Numbered from the stretch's first letter, positions 15,988 through 25,250 are shown. The stretch: DNA of 64,000 bases from Alphaproteobacteria bacterium (GCA_017307275.1 JAFKFK010000032.1:1-64000); one strand, 5' to 3'. Translations and numbers: made by a program. Notes: generated by a model from the letters alone, not told the origin.

Positions 15988-17496
15988 TCAGAGCCCTGCT
16001 TCGGGGTCGGCCCCCAGGACCAGCATCCGGCCATCGTCGTCTATTGCGATGCGGAGAAATGCGATGCCGGATGGGGGCGCTCCCGCATCCGCCTTGCCAC
16101 CGAACTCCCGGTCGATCTCGTCGAACAGGCGGATGTAGAGCTTCCATTCGGCCATCCCGGGTTCGATCGGCACGCGTGCCGGCTCGTTCCAATCGAGGGC
16201 ACGGACGCCACTCTGGATGACTCGTTCGACCGGTTTTTCCCGCACGAGCGTAGTCTCGAAACGGCCGATCGTGGCGGTACGGGCCTCCTTGTTCACCGGC
16301 CGGGCGATCACGGCCAGGCAGATCTGCTCCGGCGTATCCGACGCGACGAACTCCACAGAACCACCGTTCATGGTTTCGTCGGGGACATCGTCCACCCAGC
16401 CCAACCGCTCGACGATGACGACGCGCCGCTTCTCCATGTCGAAGCGCCATCCCTGCGGGGGATCGAAGCAACGCCGCACGGTCCGCGTCTCTCCCGCCGG
16501 TGCCCGCGCCAGAATCTCCGGCGAGACCTGTGTGTTGGTCTCGGGTTCAGTGGTGCGGATCCTCTGGTCGAACGCGAAGGACCCGGGCCGGTCGGGCAAC
16601 ACCGTAAAAAGGAGCTGGAACGTCACGGAGCGCGATGCGTGGCGTAGCGCCAGCGATCCCGTCGTGAAACGTGTTCGCGTGGCCTCGGTCGGAAAGACGC
16701 TGCGCGGCACGGAAAAGCGCAGACGCTCCGGCGTCACGGTCGCCTCGCCACGCCAGGTACCGATCGTCAGCACCGGCGGAGCGCCGCGGCCTGCCGCAAG
16801 GTGCAGGCCGACGATTTCGATCTCGACCGGCGGATCGTCGCCACTGGGAGCCGCGAATGGTGGCACATAGCGCGGCACTGCTGGCTGGGCCGCGCCCTCG
16901 GCACGGGTCCGCCGCTGGTCGAGGCGCAACGCCCCATCGGCCGCCGGCGGCACGGTCTGACCCGGCGCCAGGCTGAGCTCGGCAGCGACGTGGCGTGGTG
17001 GCACGAAGCGAGGCGTGTAGGAAAGCACGACAGGACCATCGCCGGCGGCGGCGAAACGGTCGACCTCGCCCATGGCCTGCGTAGCCACCTGCCCAACAGC
17101 CAGCCGCGCCCCCTCGCCCGGGCGTTCCAGGGCGTCGCGCAGGGCGGCATTCAGGGCATCAAGCTCGGCAAAGGCCCGACGCCGACGCTCCGGCAGCCGA
17201 TCGAAGGCTCGCTCGCGATGAGCTTCGTCCCGGGCGATGAGCGCATCGGAAAGCTGGCTGGCAACGCGAAGGGCCTGGAGAAGTTCGACCCGTGCCACGC
17301 CGTCGGCACGCGCCTGCAAGGCAGCGCGCTCCGTGCGCAAGGCGATCAACTTCTCGCCCACCGTCGGCGCGGCGGTGGGCGCGTCTTCGTACAACGGCCA
17401 CAGGAGGCCGACGGCAAACACCGCGCCCAGGATCACGGCAGCGGCAATCGCACGCCACTTGCGCTGCGAATCCGTTCTGGTCGGGCCTGCCGTCAT
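15988..17496 (-). CDS. Large hypothetical membrane-anchored protein
   Basis: 502 residues from ATG 17496. One N-terminal membrane helix (WRAIAAAVILGAVFAVGLLW) is followed by a coiled-coil region (residues about 48-130, with ALRTERAALQARADG), then a large presumably periplasmic beta-rich part ending GIAFLRIAIDDDGRMLVLG. I recognise no enzyme motif. It abuts the convergent META-domain gene with no gap. It could be an envelope-structure protein; this is only a guess from topology. Confidence 0.6.
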   Translation of the reverse strand: MTAGPTRTDSQRKWRAIAAAVILGAVFAVGLLWPLYEDAPTAAPTVGEKLIALRTERAALQARADGVARVELLQALRVASQLSDALIARDEAHRERAFDRLPERRRRAFAELDALNAALRDALERPGEGARLAVGQVATQAMGEVDRFAAAGDGPVVLSYTPRFVPPRHVAAELSLAPGQTVPPAADGALRLDQRRTRAEGAAQPAVPRYVPPFAAPSGDDPPVEIEIVGLHLAAGRGAPPVLTIGTWRGEATVTPERLRFSVPRSVFPTEATRTRFTTGSLALRHASRSVTFQLLFTVLPDRPGSFAFDQRIRTTEPETNTQVSPEILARAPAGETRTVRRCFDPPQGWRFDMEKRRVVIVERLGWVDDVPDETMNGGSVEFVASDTPEQICLAVIARPVNKEARTATIGRFETTLVREKPVERVIQSGVRALDWNEPARVPIEPGMAEWKLYIRLFDEIDREFGGKADAGAPPSGIAFLRIAIDDDGRMLVLGADPEAGL

Positions 17497-17544
17497 GCGG
17501 CGGTTTCTAGCATGGCCGCCGGCCGAGACACCGGCGGCGGATTG

Positions 17545-18351
17545 TCAGTAGGAAAAAAGCACGGGTAGCGGCGACGTCAGGATGAGATCGCGCGTGACGC
17601 CACCGAAGATCATCTGGCGGAGGCGGCTCTGGGTGTAGGCGCCCTTCACGATCAGGTCCGCGCCAAGCGACTGCGCACGGTCGATGATCGTCTGGCCTGC
17701 CGACTTCGAGCCGGCCTTCACATGCTGGCTCGTGACGTTGAGCCCATGGCTCCTCAGCGATTCGGCAATTTCGGCCGAAGTCGGCCCCGGCACCATCGCC
17801 CCCTCGACGCTCAACACCTCGATCGCTTCGGCGCCGGCCATCACCGGCATGGCGAGCGAAATCGCCCGGGCACTCTCGGTCGAGCCGTTCCAGGCGAAGA
17901 GGATTCGCTTGCCGACCATGCCGGTCGCGCCCGGCGGCACCACGAGGATCGGCCGGCCCGAATCGAACAACGCCGTCTCGAACACGCTCTCCGGCATTTT
18001 CGGCAAGGCACCTGGCTGCGGCAGGACGATGAGGTCGTAGGCACGGCCGATCGTGCCGATTGCGGTCGGACCGCTGTCGTCGGCGCTACGCCACTCCGAG
18101 GTAAGACCGGCCGCACGCTGATCGAACGCCTGCTTCACCGCAGCGACACGCTGGCGTTCCTCGGCGTCTTCGGCGAGGCCTCCACCGATGGGAGCTCCCA
18201 TGCCCGCATCGGCCCAAGCCATGCTCATTACGCCATACGACGGTGGTTCAAGACCGATCAAACGCGCCCCGAAAGTACGCGCAATCTCTGCAGCCAAATC
18301 GAAAGCGGACGGATCTTCTGCCGTCCAGGCCATTGTCAGAATTGATTTCAT
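17545..18351 (-). CDS. Universal stress protein (UspA family)
   Basis: 268 residues from ATG 18351 with an AGGGAGG site upstream; about twice the length of a single Usp domain. The C-terminal half is the well-kept domain: ILFAWNGSTESARAISLAMP, ADLIVKGAYTQSRLRQMIFGGVTRDLI, matching the nucleotide-binding GxxGxxRxxxxGS-type loop loosely. The N-terminal half is a degenerate copy (SILTMAWTAEDPSAFDLAAEIA, YDLIVLPQPG). Cytoplasmic stress-related nucleotide-binding protein; specific role unknown. Confidence 0.87.
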   Translation of the reverse strand: MKSILTMAWTAEDPSAFDLAAEIARTFGARLIGLEPPSYGVMSMAWADAGMGAPIGGGLAEDAEERQRVAAVKQAFDQRAAGLTSEWRSADDSGPTAIGTIGRAYDLIVLPQPGALPKMPESVFETALFDSGRPILVVPPGATGMVGKRILFAWNGSTESARAISLAMPVMAGAEAIEVLSVEGAMVPGPTSAEIAESLRSHGLNVTSQHVKAGSKSAGQTIIDRAQSLGADLIVKGAYTQSRLRQMIFGGVTRDLILTSPLPVLFSY

Positions 18352-18430
18352 GACACGCCTCCCTGTTGATGAACGATAGCACGAGCGTCGCCGCCGCGCG
18401 CGCAGTGATGAAGTTGTTACAATTCCTGCG

Positions 18431-18458
18431 TTGAAACAGGGTTTGGCGTCAATATCCT
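18431..18458 (+). promoter_or_regulatory. Candidate sigma-70 promoter of the flp pilin gene
   Basis: TTGAAA (18431-18436), a 16-bp spacer, and TATCCT (18453-18458), about 105 bp upstream of the pilin start. The match is 5/6 and 4/6 to consensus. It lies in the divergent region with the usp gene. Prediction only. Confidence 0.35.
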
Positions 18459-18564
18459 CCCTTCGAGATCTTATTCATCGAAGCAGGGGCACATTTCGCC
18501 CTTTCTGGCGTTCGGCGTGATCGTCGCCGACGCGGTCAAAGAAAAAATTTTCGTGGAGATTCAC

Positions 18565-18738
18565 TTGTTGCGCATTTTTAGCCGCCTGGTGAAGAGCGAA
18601 GAGGGCGTTACCGCCGTCGAGTACACGCTCATCGCTTCGCTGATCGCCGTGGCCGCCATCGTCGCCATGAGCCACGTCGGAAACAAGGTCGATCAGCCCA
18701 GGACCACCGCCGTCCCTCAGTCGATCAGCGCAACCTGA
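18565..18738 (+). CDS. Flp/Fap-type IVb pilin subunit
   Basis: 57 residues if the TTG at 18565 with GGAG upstream is the start; an ATG at 18517 adds 16 charged residues. It has the Flp signature EEGVTAVEYTLIASLIAVAAIVAMSHVG: short basic leader, prepilin cleavage G/V in SEEG-VTAVEY, Glu at +5, Tyr at +6, and the hydrophobic helix. The normal C-terminal tail is replaced by VDQPRTTAVPQSISAT, so it may be slightly divergent or worn. No tad assembly genes are in the window. Confidence 0.8.
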   Translation: MLRIFSRLVKSEEGVTAVEYTLIASLIAVAAIVAMSHVGNKVDQPRTTAVPQSISAT

Positions 18739-18772
18739 TCGACTCGCGGCGCCGGCAGCCTGCCGACGCCGC
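18721..18772 (+). terminator. Tandem hairpins at the end of the flp gene
   Basis: TCGATCAG / CTGATCGA (18721-18742) is a perfect 8-bp inverted repeat that spans the stop codon. It is followed by GCGGCG-CGGCA / TGCCG-CGCCGC (18746-18772), a long GC stem with one mismatch. There is no strong T-run, so termination efficiency is uncertain; they could equally stabilise the short pilin message or shield the convergent isochorismatase gene. Confidence 0.5.
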
Positions 18773-18787
18773 CTCTTGCTCGTATTA

Positions 18788-19378
18788 TTAGACGATCTTC
18801 GCGGCCGCCGGCACGATCCAGGCAAAGCGGTCGGACAGCGCCGCAAGCGTGATCTTGTTGAGCGCGTCGGCCGCCACTGTGCCGTTGCCCATGGCATCGG
18901 GCAGATCGCGCGTTGCGACCGTATCGGCCGCGATGGTGCACATGTAGCCATGATCGGTTGCCGACCGCACCGTCGCCGAAACGCACATGTGGGTCATGAA
19001 GCCGCCTACCAGCAGGTTCTTGCGACCGAGCGAAGCGAGGTGCTTGGCAAGATCGGTGCCTGCGAAGGAATTGGGCAATCCCTTGTCGATGATCGTCTCG
19101 CCGGCTCGCGGCGTCAGCTCCTTCACGATCTCGTAGCCGGTCGACGATGGGTTGAAAGCCTTGCCCTTCGATTGATGACGAACATGGATCACCGGAGCGC
19201 CTGCCGCCCGGGCCTTTTCCAGCAAAACGGCCAATGCCTCTACGGCTGGCTGAACGCCGGTAAGCGGCAACAGGCCGTCCGTGTATTCCCTTTGCGCATC
19301 GATAATCAGCAGAACGCCATCGGCCGTCGTGGCCGGGGTAGGTTGTACGCCCGACATTTGCAGCATGGTCATTGCCAT
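18788..19378 (-). CDS. Isochorismatase-family cysteine hydrolase
   Basis: 196 residues from ATG 19378 with GAGGGGAC upstream. The cysteine hydrolase triad is visible: Asp in LLIIDAQREYTDG (about residue 27), Lys in ETIIDKGLPNSFAGTDL, and the nucleophile Cys in GGFMTHMCVSATVRSA. The cis-peptide GG-FMTHMC motif is intact. Family members hydrolyse isochorismate, nicotinamide, N-carbamoyl compounds or similar amides; the substrate is undetermined. Divergent from the sarcosine-oxidase-like gene across 259 bp. Confidence 0.9.
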   Translation of the reverse strand: MAMTMLQMSGVQPTPATTADGVLLIIDAQREYTDGLLPLTGVQPAVEALAVLLEKARAAGAPVIHVRHQSKGKAFNPSSTGYEIVKELTPRAGETIIDKGLPNSFAGTDLAKHLASLGRKNLLVGGFMTHMCVSATVRSATDHGYMCTIAADTVATRDLPDAMGNGTVAADALNKITLAALSDRFAWIVPAAAKIV

Positions 19379-19637
19379 GTTTGTCCCCTCACTACTCTAC
19401 GGTTGTGTAACCCTCAACGACATCAACGCCCAAGGCAATACAATTCTCAAGAATCAACATGGCAGACCTCATGCTGTTTCGTACAAGCCAGATCGAAGCT
19501 CGCAGGCTCTGCCGACAGGTTATTGCTTCTGCTGCGCTGAATCATAGAAAGAGCAACTGGTCGCCGCCGCGTTTTCGCGCTACGCGACCACTCAGGCAAA
19601 TTCGGCCAGCGTCCCCACCCCTCTTATCCAGATTACC

Positions 19638-20759
19638 ATGAAAACGATCATTGTCGGCGGCGGTATCATGGGCCTCAGCACTGCCTGGGGTCTGGCGCGC
19701 GAAGGACACGAAGTCGAGTTGTTCGAGCAAGGCCCCCTGCCCAATCCGCTCGCATCGTCGGTCGACCAGCACCGACTCATTCGCCATCCGTACGGCGACC
19801 ACGCCGGCTATGCTCGCATGATCGACGAGGCGTTCATCGCCTGGGATCTGCTCTGGGGCGATCTCGGCCAACGCTATTATGCGTCGACCGGAACACTGGC
19901 GCTGACTGGCAATGGCGCGGACTGGGCCGAACGTTCAGCCGCTGTGCTGTCACGTATCGGCAAGCCCATGACAGAGATTCCGGTCGTCGACCTGCCGCGT
20001 CGCTTTCCCTTGCTCGACACCAAGGGCGTCGAGCACGCTTACTGGATGGAAACCGGCGGCGTGCTGTTTGCACAGGACATCGTCGGCGCCCTCGTCCGCC
20101 ATCTCCGCGCGCGACCCAATGTGCGATTGCATGAGGATACGGCGGTGCGCGAGGTCGATCTCGAACGCGGAAGTGTAACGACGACGTCAGGCGGCAAACA
20201 TACCGCGGATGCCATTGTCGTCGCTGCCGGCGCGTGGCTGCCACGCCTGCTGCCGGCCCTGTCGGGGCGAGTCGTGCCGTCCCGTCAGGTCGTGATCTAT
20301 TTCGATCTGCCGGCCGAGCAGCGTGCCGCCTGGGCCAAGGGTCCCATGGTCATCGACAAGACGGGCGACGTCGGCCTCTATCTCGTGCCGCCCGCCGAGG
20401 GCCGCGGCATGAAGATCGGCGACCACGAGTTCAGCCGCAAAGGCGATCCCAATGCAGCACGCGAGGCCAGCGAAGACGAAATGCGTCCGTTGCTCGACCG
20501 CTGCCGCAGCCTGCTCAAGGGCTTCGAGGACTGGCGCATAGAGCAGCTCAAGGTCTGCTTCTACAGCGTCACCGACGATGAGCGCTTCGTGGTCGAGAAG
20601 CACGGTGCACGCGGCTGGGTGATGTCGCCCTGTTCGGGTCACGGCTTCAAGTTCGGCGCCGTGATGGGCCTCGAACTCGCCCGCACGATCACCGGCGGTC
20701 GCGACGCCGCGGCGCACGCCAAGTGGGCAGCCGGTCTGGTCGGTGATGCGCCAACCTGA
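19638..20759 (+). CDS. FAD-dependent amine oxidase, monomeric sarcosine oxidase-like
   Basis: 373 residues from ATG 19638. An N-terminal dinucleotide-binding motif IVGGGIMGLSTAWGLAREGHEV, a conserved RHPYG active-site segment, and near the C-terminus KVCFYSVTDDERFVVEKH, where Cys307 matches the residue that binds FAD covalently in monomeric sarcosine oxidase, followed by SGHGFKFGAVMG. It should oxidise a secondary or N-methyl amino acid to imine plus peroxide. Followed after 33 bp by an IlvD-type dehydratase on the same strand. Confidence 0.88.
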   Translation: MKTIIVGGGIMGLSTAWGLAREGHEVELFEQGPLPNPLASSVDQHRLIRHPYGDHAGYARMIDEAFIAWDLLWGDLGQRYYASTGTLALTGNGADWAERSAAVLSRIGKPMTEIPVVDLPRRFPLLDTKGVEHAYWMETGGVLFAQDIVGALVRHLRARPNVRLHEDTAVREVDLERGSVTTTSGGKHTADAIVVAAGAWLPRLLPALSGRVVPSRQVVIYFDLPAEQRAAWAKGPMVIDKTGDVGLYLVPPAEGRGMKIGDHEFSRKGDPNAAREASEDEMRPLLDRCRSLLKGFEDWRIEQLKVCFYSVTDDERFVVEKHGARGWVMSPCSGHGFKFGAVMGLELARTITGGRDAAAHAKWAAGLVGDAPT

Positions 20760-20792
20760 CAAAATAGGCTGAGAGAGGGAGACAGATCGAAC

Positions 20793-22559
20793 ATGGCCAC
20801 CGCCAAGCGACGCGCGCCGAAGCGCGGAGATGGTTCTGCGCGCGCTGCAACGAAGAAGGCAACCGGGCTGCGCCAGGGACTGGCAACCTATGGCGATGCG
20901 GGCTTTTCGCTGTTCCTGCGCAAGGCCTTCATCAAGGCGGGCGGCTATTCCGACGATGCGCTGGACCGCCCCATCGTCGGCATCACCAACACCTTCAGCG
21001 ACTACAATCCCTGCCACGGCAACGTGCCCGACCTGATCGAGGCGGTGAAGCGCGGCGTGATGCTGGCCGGTGCGCTGCCCATGGTCTTCCCGACCGTGTC
21101 GATCCACGAGAGCTTCTCGCATCCAACGAGCATGTTCCTGCGCAATCTCATGGCGATGGACACCGAGGAGATGATCCGCGCGCAGCCCATGGATTCGGTC
21201 GTGCTGATCGGCGGCTGCGACAAGACCCTGCCGGCCCAGCTCATGGCCGCCGCCAGCGCAGACCGGCCGGCCGTCGTGCTGCCGGTCGGGCCGATGCTGG
21301 TCGGCCACTTCAAGGGCGAAGTGCTGGGTGCCTGCACCGACTGCCGTCGTTTGTGGGGCCAGTATCGCGCCGGGACCTTCTCCGAGCAGGACATCGAACA
21401 GGTGAGCGAGCGGCTGGCGCCGACCAAGGGCACCTGCATGGTGATGGGTACGGCCAGCACCATGGGCTGCATCGTCGAAACCCTGGGCATGGGCCTGCCG
21501 GGCAGCGGCTCGATCCCGGCCACCCACTCCGACCGGCTGCGTGTTGCCGAGGCAAGCGGCAGGCTCGCCGCCGAGATGGCGATCAAGCAAGGGCCCCGGC
21601 CTAGCGAGATCATGACCAAGGGCGCCTTCCGCAACGCCTTGACCGTGCTGCAGGCCATCGGCGGCTCGACCAATGCGCTGGTCCATCTCACGGCCGTCGC
21701 ACGGCGGCTGGGCATCGAGATCGAGCTGGAGGAGTTCGACGCAATCGGCCGCAAGGTGCCGGTGCTGGTCGACCTGAAGCCGTCAGGCGATCACTACATG
21801 GAGCACTTCCACTGGGCGGGCGGCAACTCGCGCCTGATGAAGGAAATCCGCAAGCACCTCGACGAGAAGTGCCGCACTGTCGCCAGCAAGACCCTGAAGC
21901 AGGTGATCGACTCGGCCGAAATGGTCCCCAGCCAGACGGTGATCCGCACGCCGAAGGACCCGATCAAGCCCACTGGCGGCATGGCGGTGTTGCGCGGCAA
22001 TCTGGCGCCGCGCGGTGCTGTCATCAAGCATGCGGCGGCTTCGCCGGCTTTGATGACCCACACAGGCCGCGCTGTGGTGTTCGACTCGCTCGAAGACCTT
22101 GCCGCACGCGGCGACGATCCCAAGCTCGACGTGAAGGCCGACGACATCCTGGTCCTGCGTAACGCGGGGCCCAAGGGTGCACCCGGCATGCCGGAGGCAG
22201 GGTCCTTCCCCATTCCGATGAAGCTCGCCCGCGCCGGCGTGAAGGACATGATCCGCATTTCCGACGCGCGCATGAGCGGTACGGCCTTCGGCACGATCGT
22301 GCTGCACATCGCCCCGGAAGCCGCCGTGGGCGGGCCGCTGGCGCTTGTGAAGACCGGCGACCGCATCACGCTCGACGTGCCGAACCGCAAGATCGAACTG
22401 CTGGTCAGCGCCAAGGAACTGGCCGCCCGGCGCAAGACCTGGAAGGCGCCGCCACCGCATCCTGGCAGCGATCGCGGCTACACCGGCCTCTTCCACAAGA
22501 CCGTGCTTCAGGCCGATGAAGGCGTCGATTTCGACTTCCTGGGTCCATCCACCAAGTGA
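20793..22559 (+). CDS. IlvD/Edd family dehydratase (sugar-acid type)
   Basis: 588 residues from ATG 20793. The three cluster cysteines of the [2Fe-2S] subclass are present: NPCHGN (Cys74), GGCDKTLP (Cys142) and GTCMVMGTASTMGC (Cys215). SDARMSGTAFG near residue 490 is the family signature. Similarity of the CTDCRRLWGQYRAG section and the length point to the L-arabonate/D-xylonate/other aldonate dehydratase branch rather than branched-chain amino-acid IlvD, but substrate is uncertain. Its last codons overlap the next gene by 4 bp. Confidence 0.9.
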   Translation: MATAKRRAPKRGDGSARAATKKATGLRQGLATYGDAGFSLFLRKAFIKAGGYSDDALDRPIVGITNTFSDYNPCHGNVPDLIEAVKRGVMLAGALPMVFPTVSIHESFSHPTSMFLRNLMAMDTEEMIRAQPMDSVVLIGGCDKTLPAQLMAAASADRPAVVLPVGPMLVGHFKGEVLGACTDCRRLWGQYRAGTFSEQDIEQVSERLAPTKGTCMVMGTASTMGCIVETLGMGLPGSGSIPATHSDRLRVAEASGRLAAEMAIKQGPRPSEIMTKGAFRNALTVLQAIGGSTNALVHLTAVARRLGIEIELEEFDAIGRKVPVLVDLKPSGDHYMEHFHWAGGNSRLMKEIRKHLDEKCRTVASKTLKQVIDSAEMVPSQTVIRTPKDPIKPTGGMAVLRGNLAPRGAVIKHAAASPALMTHTGRAVVFDSLEDLAARGDDPKLDVKADDILVLRNAGPKGAPGMPEAGSFPIPMKLARAGVKDMIRISDARMSGTAFGTIVLHIAPEAAVGGPLALVKTGDRITLDVPNRKIELLVSAKELAARRKTWKAPPPHPGSDRGYTGLFHKTVLQADEGVDFDFLGPSTK

Positions 22560-23551
22560 GCGACGTCAAGCTCCCGCGCATCTCGGTCGTCGTCACGTGT
22601 TACAACTGCCGTGACTATATCGGCGACGCCATCCGCTCGGTGGCGCGCCAGACCTTGCGCGATTTCGAATGCGTGATCGTCGACGATGCCTCGACTGACG
22701 ATTCGGTCGCCGAGGTGCAGCGCACCCTGGCCGAGCTGGCCGACTCGCGCTTCCGGCACGTTCGCCTCGAAAAGAATGTCGGCCAGACCGGCGCCACGCG
22801 CCGCGGGCTTGCCGAGACTCGCGCGACATTCGTTTGCTTCCTCGACTCCGACGATCTGTGGAACGAGGATTTCCTCGAACGCCATCTCGCCGCCCATCTC
22901 AACGAGACCTATGCCATCGGCTTCACCGCCTGCAACGCGCGGCTGATCGACGGCCAGGGCGCGCTGATCGCCGGCTGCGTCTACTGGTTCGGCCACGAGC
23001 GCTCGCGGGTCGACCGCGATCAGGCCTTCACTCCAATTGATCCGGCGCGCGTGCCAAAGATCGACGCTGCCAATGGCAAGGTCGACTGGCGCAAGCAGAC
23101 GCCGTACCGGCTCTACACCCAGCGCGTCGTGCATTGGGTGTGGGTCAGCACCTCGTCGATGATGTTCCGCCGCTCGCTGATCGATCTCGTCTTCCCCGAC
23201 GACGACGAGACGTTCCGCCTGCACATGGATTTCTACATCGTCGTCATGGCGCAGATGGTGGCGGGTTCGCTGCTGATCGACGAGCCGCTCTATTCCTACC
23301 GCCTGCACGGCCGCAACGGTGCCGCCGACAATCCCGTGCTGGGCGGACGGCTCCATCTCTCGAGCCGCAACTGGGGCAACACCCATGCCGTGATGCTCGA
23401 CCGCATGCTGGCGGCGATGGAACGCGACCGCGAGCGCTTCATCACGGCTTTGGGCGACCGGCAGTACCGGCGCATGCTGCTGCGCATGCGCGCGGCGCGC
23501 GCCAAGGCGCCGATGTCGTGGTTCCTGCTATTGCGGAGCCTGCTGGTTTGA
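22556..23551 (+). CDS. Family 2 glycosyltransferase
   Basis: 331 residues from GTG 22556, overlapping the dehydratase stop by 4 bp (GTGA). A GT-A fold start ISVVVTCYNCRDYIGDAIRSV, then VIVDDASTDDS and the CFLDSDDLWNEDFL DxD motif for nucleotide-sugar and metal. A second half includes YRLHGRNGA. No membrane helix is evident. It likely transfers a sugar to polysaccharide or glycoconjugate. It overlaps the convergent mobB by 24 bp. Confidence 0.9.
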   Translation: MSDVKLPRISVVVTCYNCRDYIGDAIRSVARQTLRDFECVIVDDASTDDSVAEVQRTLAELADSRFRHVRLEKNVGQTGATRRGLAETRATFVCFLDSDDLWNEDFLERHLAAHLNETYAIGFTACNARLIDGQGALIAGCVYWFGHERSRVDRDQAFTPIDPARVPKIDAANGKVDWRKQTPYRLYTQRVVHWVWVSTSSMMFRRSLIDLVFPDDDETFRLHMDFYIVVMAQMVAGSLLIDEPLYSYRLHGRNGAADNPVLGGRLHLSSRNWGNTHAVMLDRMLAAMERDRERFITALGDRQYRRMLLRMRAARAKAPMSWFLLLRSLLV

Positions 23552-24043
23552 CACCTGGCCGGCGATGAAATCGGCGATGGCGGCAATGTCGTCGCGCCGG
23601 AACCAGGGCAGGCCGGCCTCCGGCGGCGCGGTGTCGGCCGCGATTGCCACGATATTTGGATCGGCCGACGCCATAGGCTTGGTGTGATCGGCCCGCACCT
23701 CGATCTTGAGATGCGATTCGCGCTTGTAGCCTTCGATGATCACCAGGTCGCAGGGGGAGAGGCGGCCGAGCACGTCCTGAAGTGTCGGCTCCGGCTCTTC
23801 GCACATGATAGCGTAGCGCAAGCCGCCGACCAACGCGACCTCGGCAGCCCCCGCTGCGCGATGGCGCCAGGAATCGGTGCCGCGCTGGTCGACGTCGACG
23901 TCGTGATGAGCATGCTTGATGGTGGCGATGCGCCATCCCCGCCGCACGAACTCCGCGACCAGCCGCTCGACGAGCGTGGTCTTGCCGGCATTCTTCCAGC
24001 CGGTGACACCGAAGACGCGACGGCCGTTCACGCCACTATTCAC
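23528..24043 (-). CDS. mobB: Molybdopterin-guanine dinucleotide biosynthesis protein MobB
   Basis: 171 residues from GTG 24043, whose first base is also the last base of the fdhD stop. The P-loop GWKNAGKTTLVERL, IKHAHHDVDVDQRGTDSWRHR and the acidic LVIIEGYKRESHLKIEV are the MobB signature. MobB is a GTPase-like partner of MobA that helps attach GMP to molybdopterin, giving the bis-MGD cofactor needed by formate dehydrogenase. Its position directly after fdhD and in the same cluster as the fdh genes fits that role. Confidence 0.93.
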   Translation of the reverse strand: MNSGVNGRRVFGVTGWKNAGKTTLVERLVAEFVRRGWRIATIKHAHHDVDVDQRGTDSWRHRAAGAAEVALVGGLRYAIMCEEPEPTLQDVLGRLSPCDLVIIEGYKRESHLKIEVRADHTKPMASADPNIVAIAADTAPPEAGLPWFRRDDIAAIADFIAGQVSNQQAPQ

Positions 24044-24882
24044 TATGCGATGATTCGATCAGCATGGGCATAGGCAGTAAGCCGCCCCTCGCGCACGAAG
24101 GCAACCAACGCGATGCCCGCCTGTTCGGCCGTCTCGATGGCGAGCGAGGTCGGCGCCGAGACCGCGGCAATCGCCGTCGCGCCAAGGGCCGCCGCCTTCT
24201 GCACCATTTCGTACGAGCACCGGCTGGTGACGACGACGAAGCCACCCGGCTCCAAAGCCGCTCCAGCCGACGCCCTGGCCATCAGGGCCCCGGCCAGCTT
24301 GTCGAGAGCGTTGTGCCGGCCGACGTCTTCGCGCACTGCCACCAGTCTGCCGTCGGCATCGGCCCAGCCGGCCGCATGGCTCGCACCGTTGGACTGGTTG
24401 AGGCGCTGCTCGGCCGGCAGAGCCGCCATGGCCTGCTCGATGGCCTGCCGCCGCACGCTTCCCTGGGCCGTGACGGCAGGTACCGGTCGCAATGCCGCCT
24501 CCAGGCTATCGACGCCGCACAAGCCGCAACCGGTGCGCCCGGCGAGGGTGCGCCGCCGCTCCTGAAGGCCCGCCATGCGCTGGGCCGCGATCTCCAGCCG
24601 AACCTCGATGCCTCGGACACTCGCGGCATCGCGCATGTCCTCGACGTCGATGTCGTAGACTTCCGAAGCCTTCTCGACGATCCGCTCGGTGAACGAGAAG
24701 CCGCGCGCGAAATCCTCAAGGTCGCAGGGCGTGGCCATCATCACCGCATGGCTGATGCCGTTGTAGACCAGCGCCACGGCGACTTCCTCGGCCACGATCT
24801 CGTCCAACGCTTCGCTTCCGCCCGCGGTCAGGCGACGCGCCAGGCGATGGATCGAGCCCGGATGCGACTCCGCTGCCGTCAT
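24043..24882 (-). CDS. fdhD: Formate dehydrogenase accessory sulfurtransferase FdhD
   Basis: 279 residues from ATG 24882. The catalytic motif GRTGCGLCGVDSLEAA holds the two loop cysteines that carry sulfur from a cysteine desulfurase to the molybdenum of bis-MGD. Also seen: SRCSYEMVQKAAALGATAIAAVSAPTSLA and VREDVGRHNALDK, both FdhD signatures that bind the nucleotide part of the cofactor. It starts within the upstream hypothetical gene (4-bp overlap) and is coupled to mobB. Required for active FdoG. Confidence 0.95.
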   Translation of the reverse strand: MTAAESHPGSIHRLARRLTAGGSEALDEIVAEEVAVALVYNGISHAVMMATPCDLEDFARGFSFTERIVEKASEVYDIDVEDMRDAASVRGIEVRLEIAAQRMAGLQERRRTLAGRTGCGLCGVDSLEAALRPVPAVTAQGSVRRQAIEQAMAALPAEQRLNQSNGASHAAGWADADGRLVAVREDVGRHNALDKLAGALMARASAGAALEPGGFVVVTSRCSYEMVQKAAALGATAIAAVSAPTSLAIETAEQAGIALVAFVREGRLTAYAHADRIIA

Positions 24883-25250
24883 GCCGCGGCCTCGTCGATT
24901 CGGAGCTGTCGGCCTTCGCGGTCGAAGAACCGTCCACGATTGAGCGTCAGCGGATCGCCTTGCACGTCGGCCTCGACTTCAGCGAGCTTGCGCCGGGCGA
25001 CGTCGTCCGCCAATGGCCCACCCGCATGGCCAAGGCCGACGAAGAACGCGACTCCGTCCCATGGCGTTCCGGCACTGTCGAGCAAGCCGCGCATCTCGCT
25101 CCAAGTCATCTCATCGCCAATCAGGTGGGCATAGCTTGACTTCAAAGGAACGGCATCGCTCTCGCCGATTCTCATCAGCAAGATGAAAAGAGTGAAAGAT
25201 CCGGTCTCTCCGAACTGAGCGGTCAGCCAGTGTTCGAAGTCGGTCTTCAT
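24879..25250 (-). CDS. Hypothetical protein in the fdhD-mobB operon
   Basis: 123 residues from ATG 25250. No family is recognised. The sequence begins KTDFEHWLTAQFGETGSFTLFILLMRIGESDAVPL and is otherwise soluble, mixed helix/strand, with few Cys. Its stop overlaps the fdhD ATG by 4 bp, so it is translationally coupled to fdhD and probably expressed with mobB. That coupling suggests a formate-dehydrogenase-related job, which is inference only. Confidence 0.72.
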   Translation of the reverse strand: MKTDFEHWLTAQFGETGSFTLFILLMRIGESDAVPLKSSYAHLIGDEMTWSEMRGLLDSAGTPWDGVAFFVGLGHAGGPLADDVARRKLAEVEADVQGDPLTLNRGRFFDREGRQLRIDEAAA

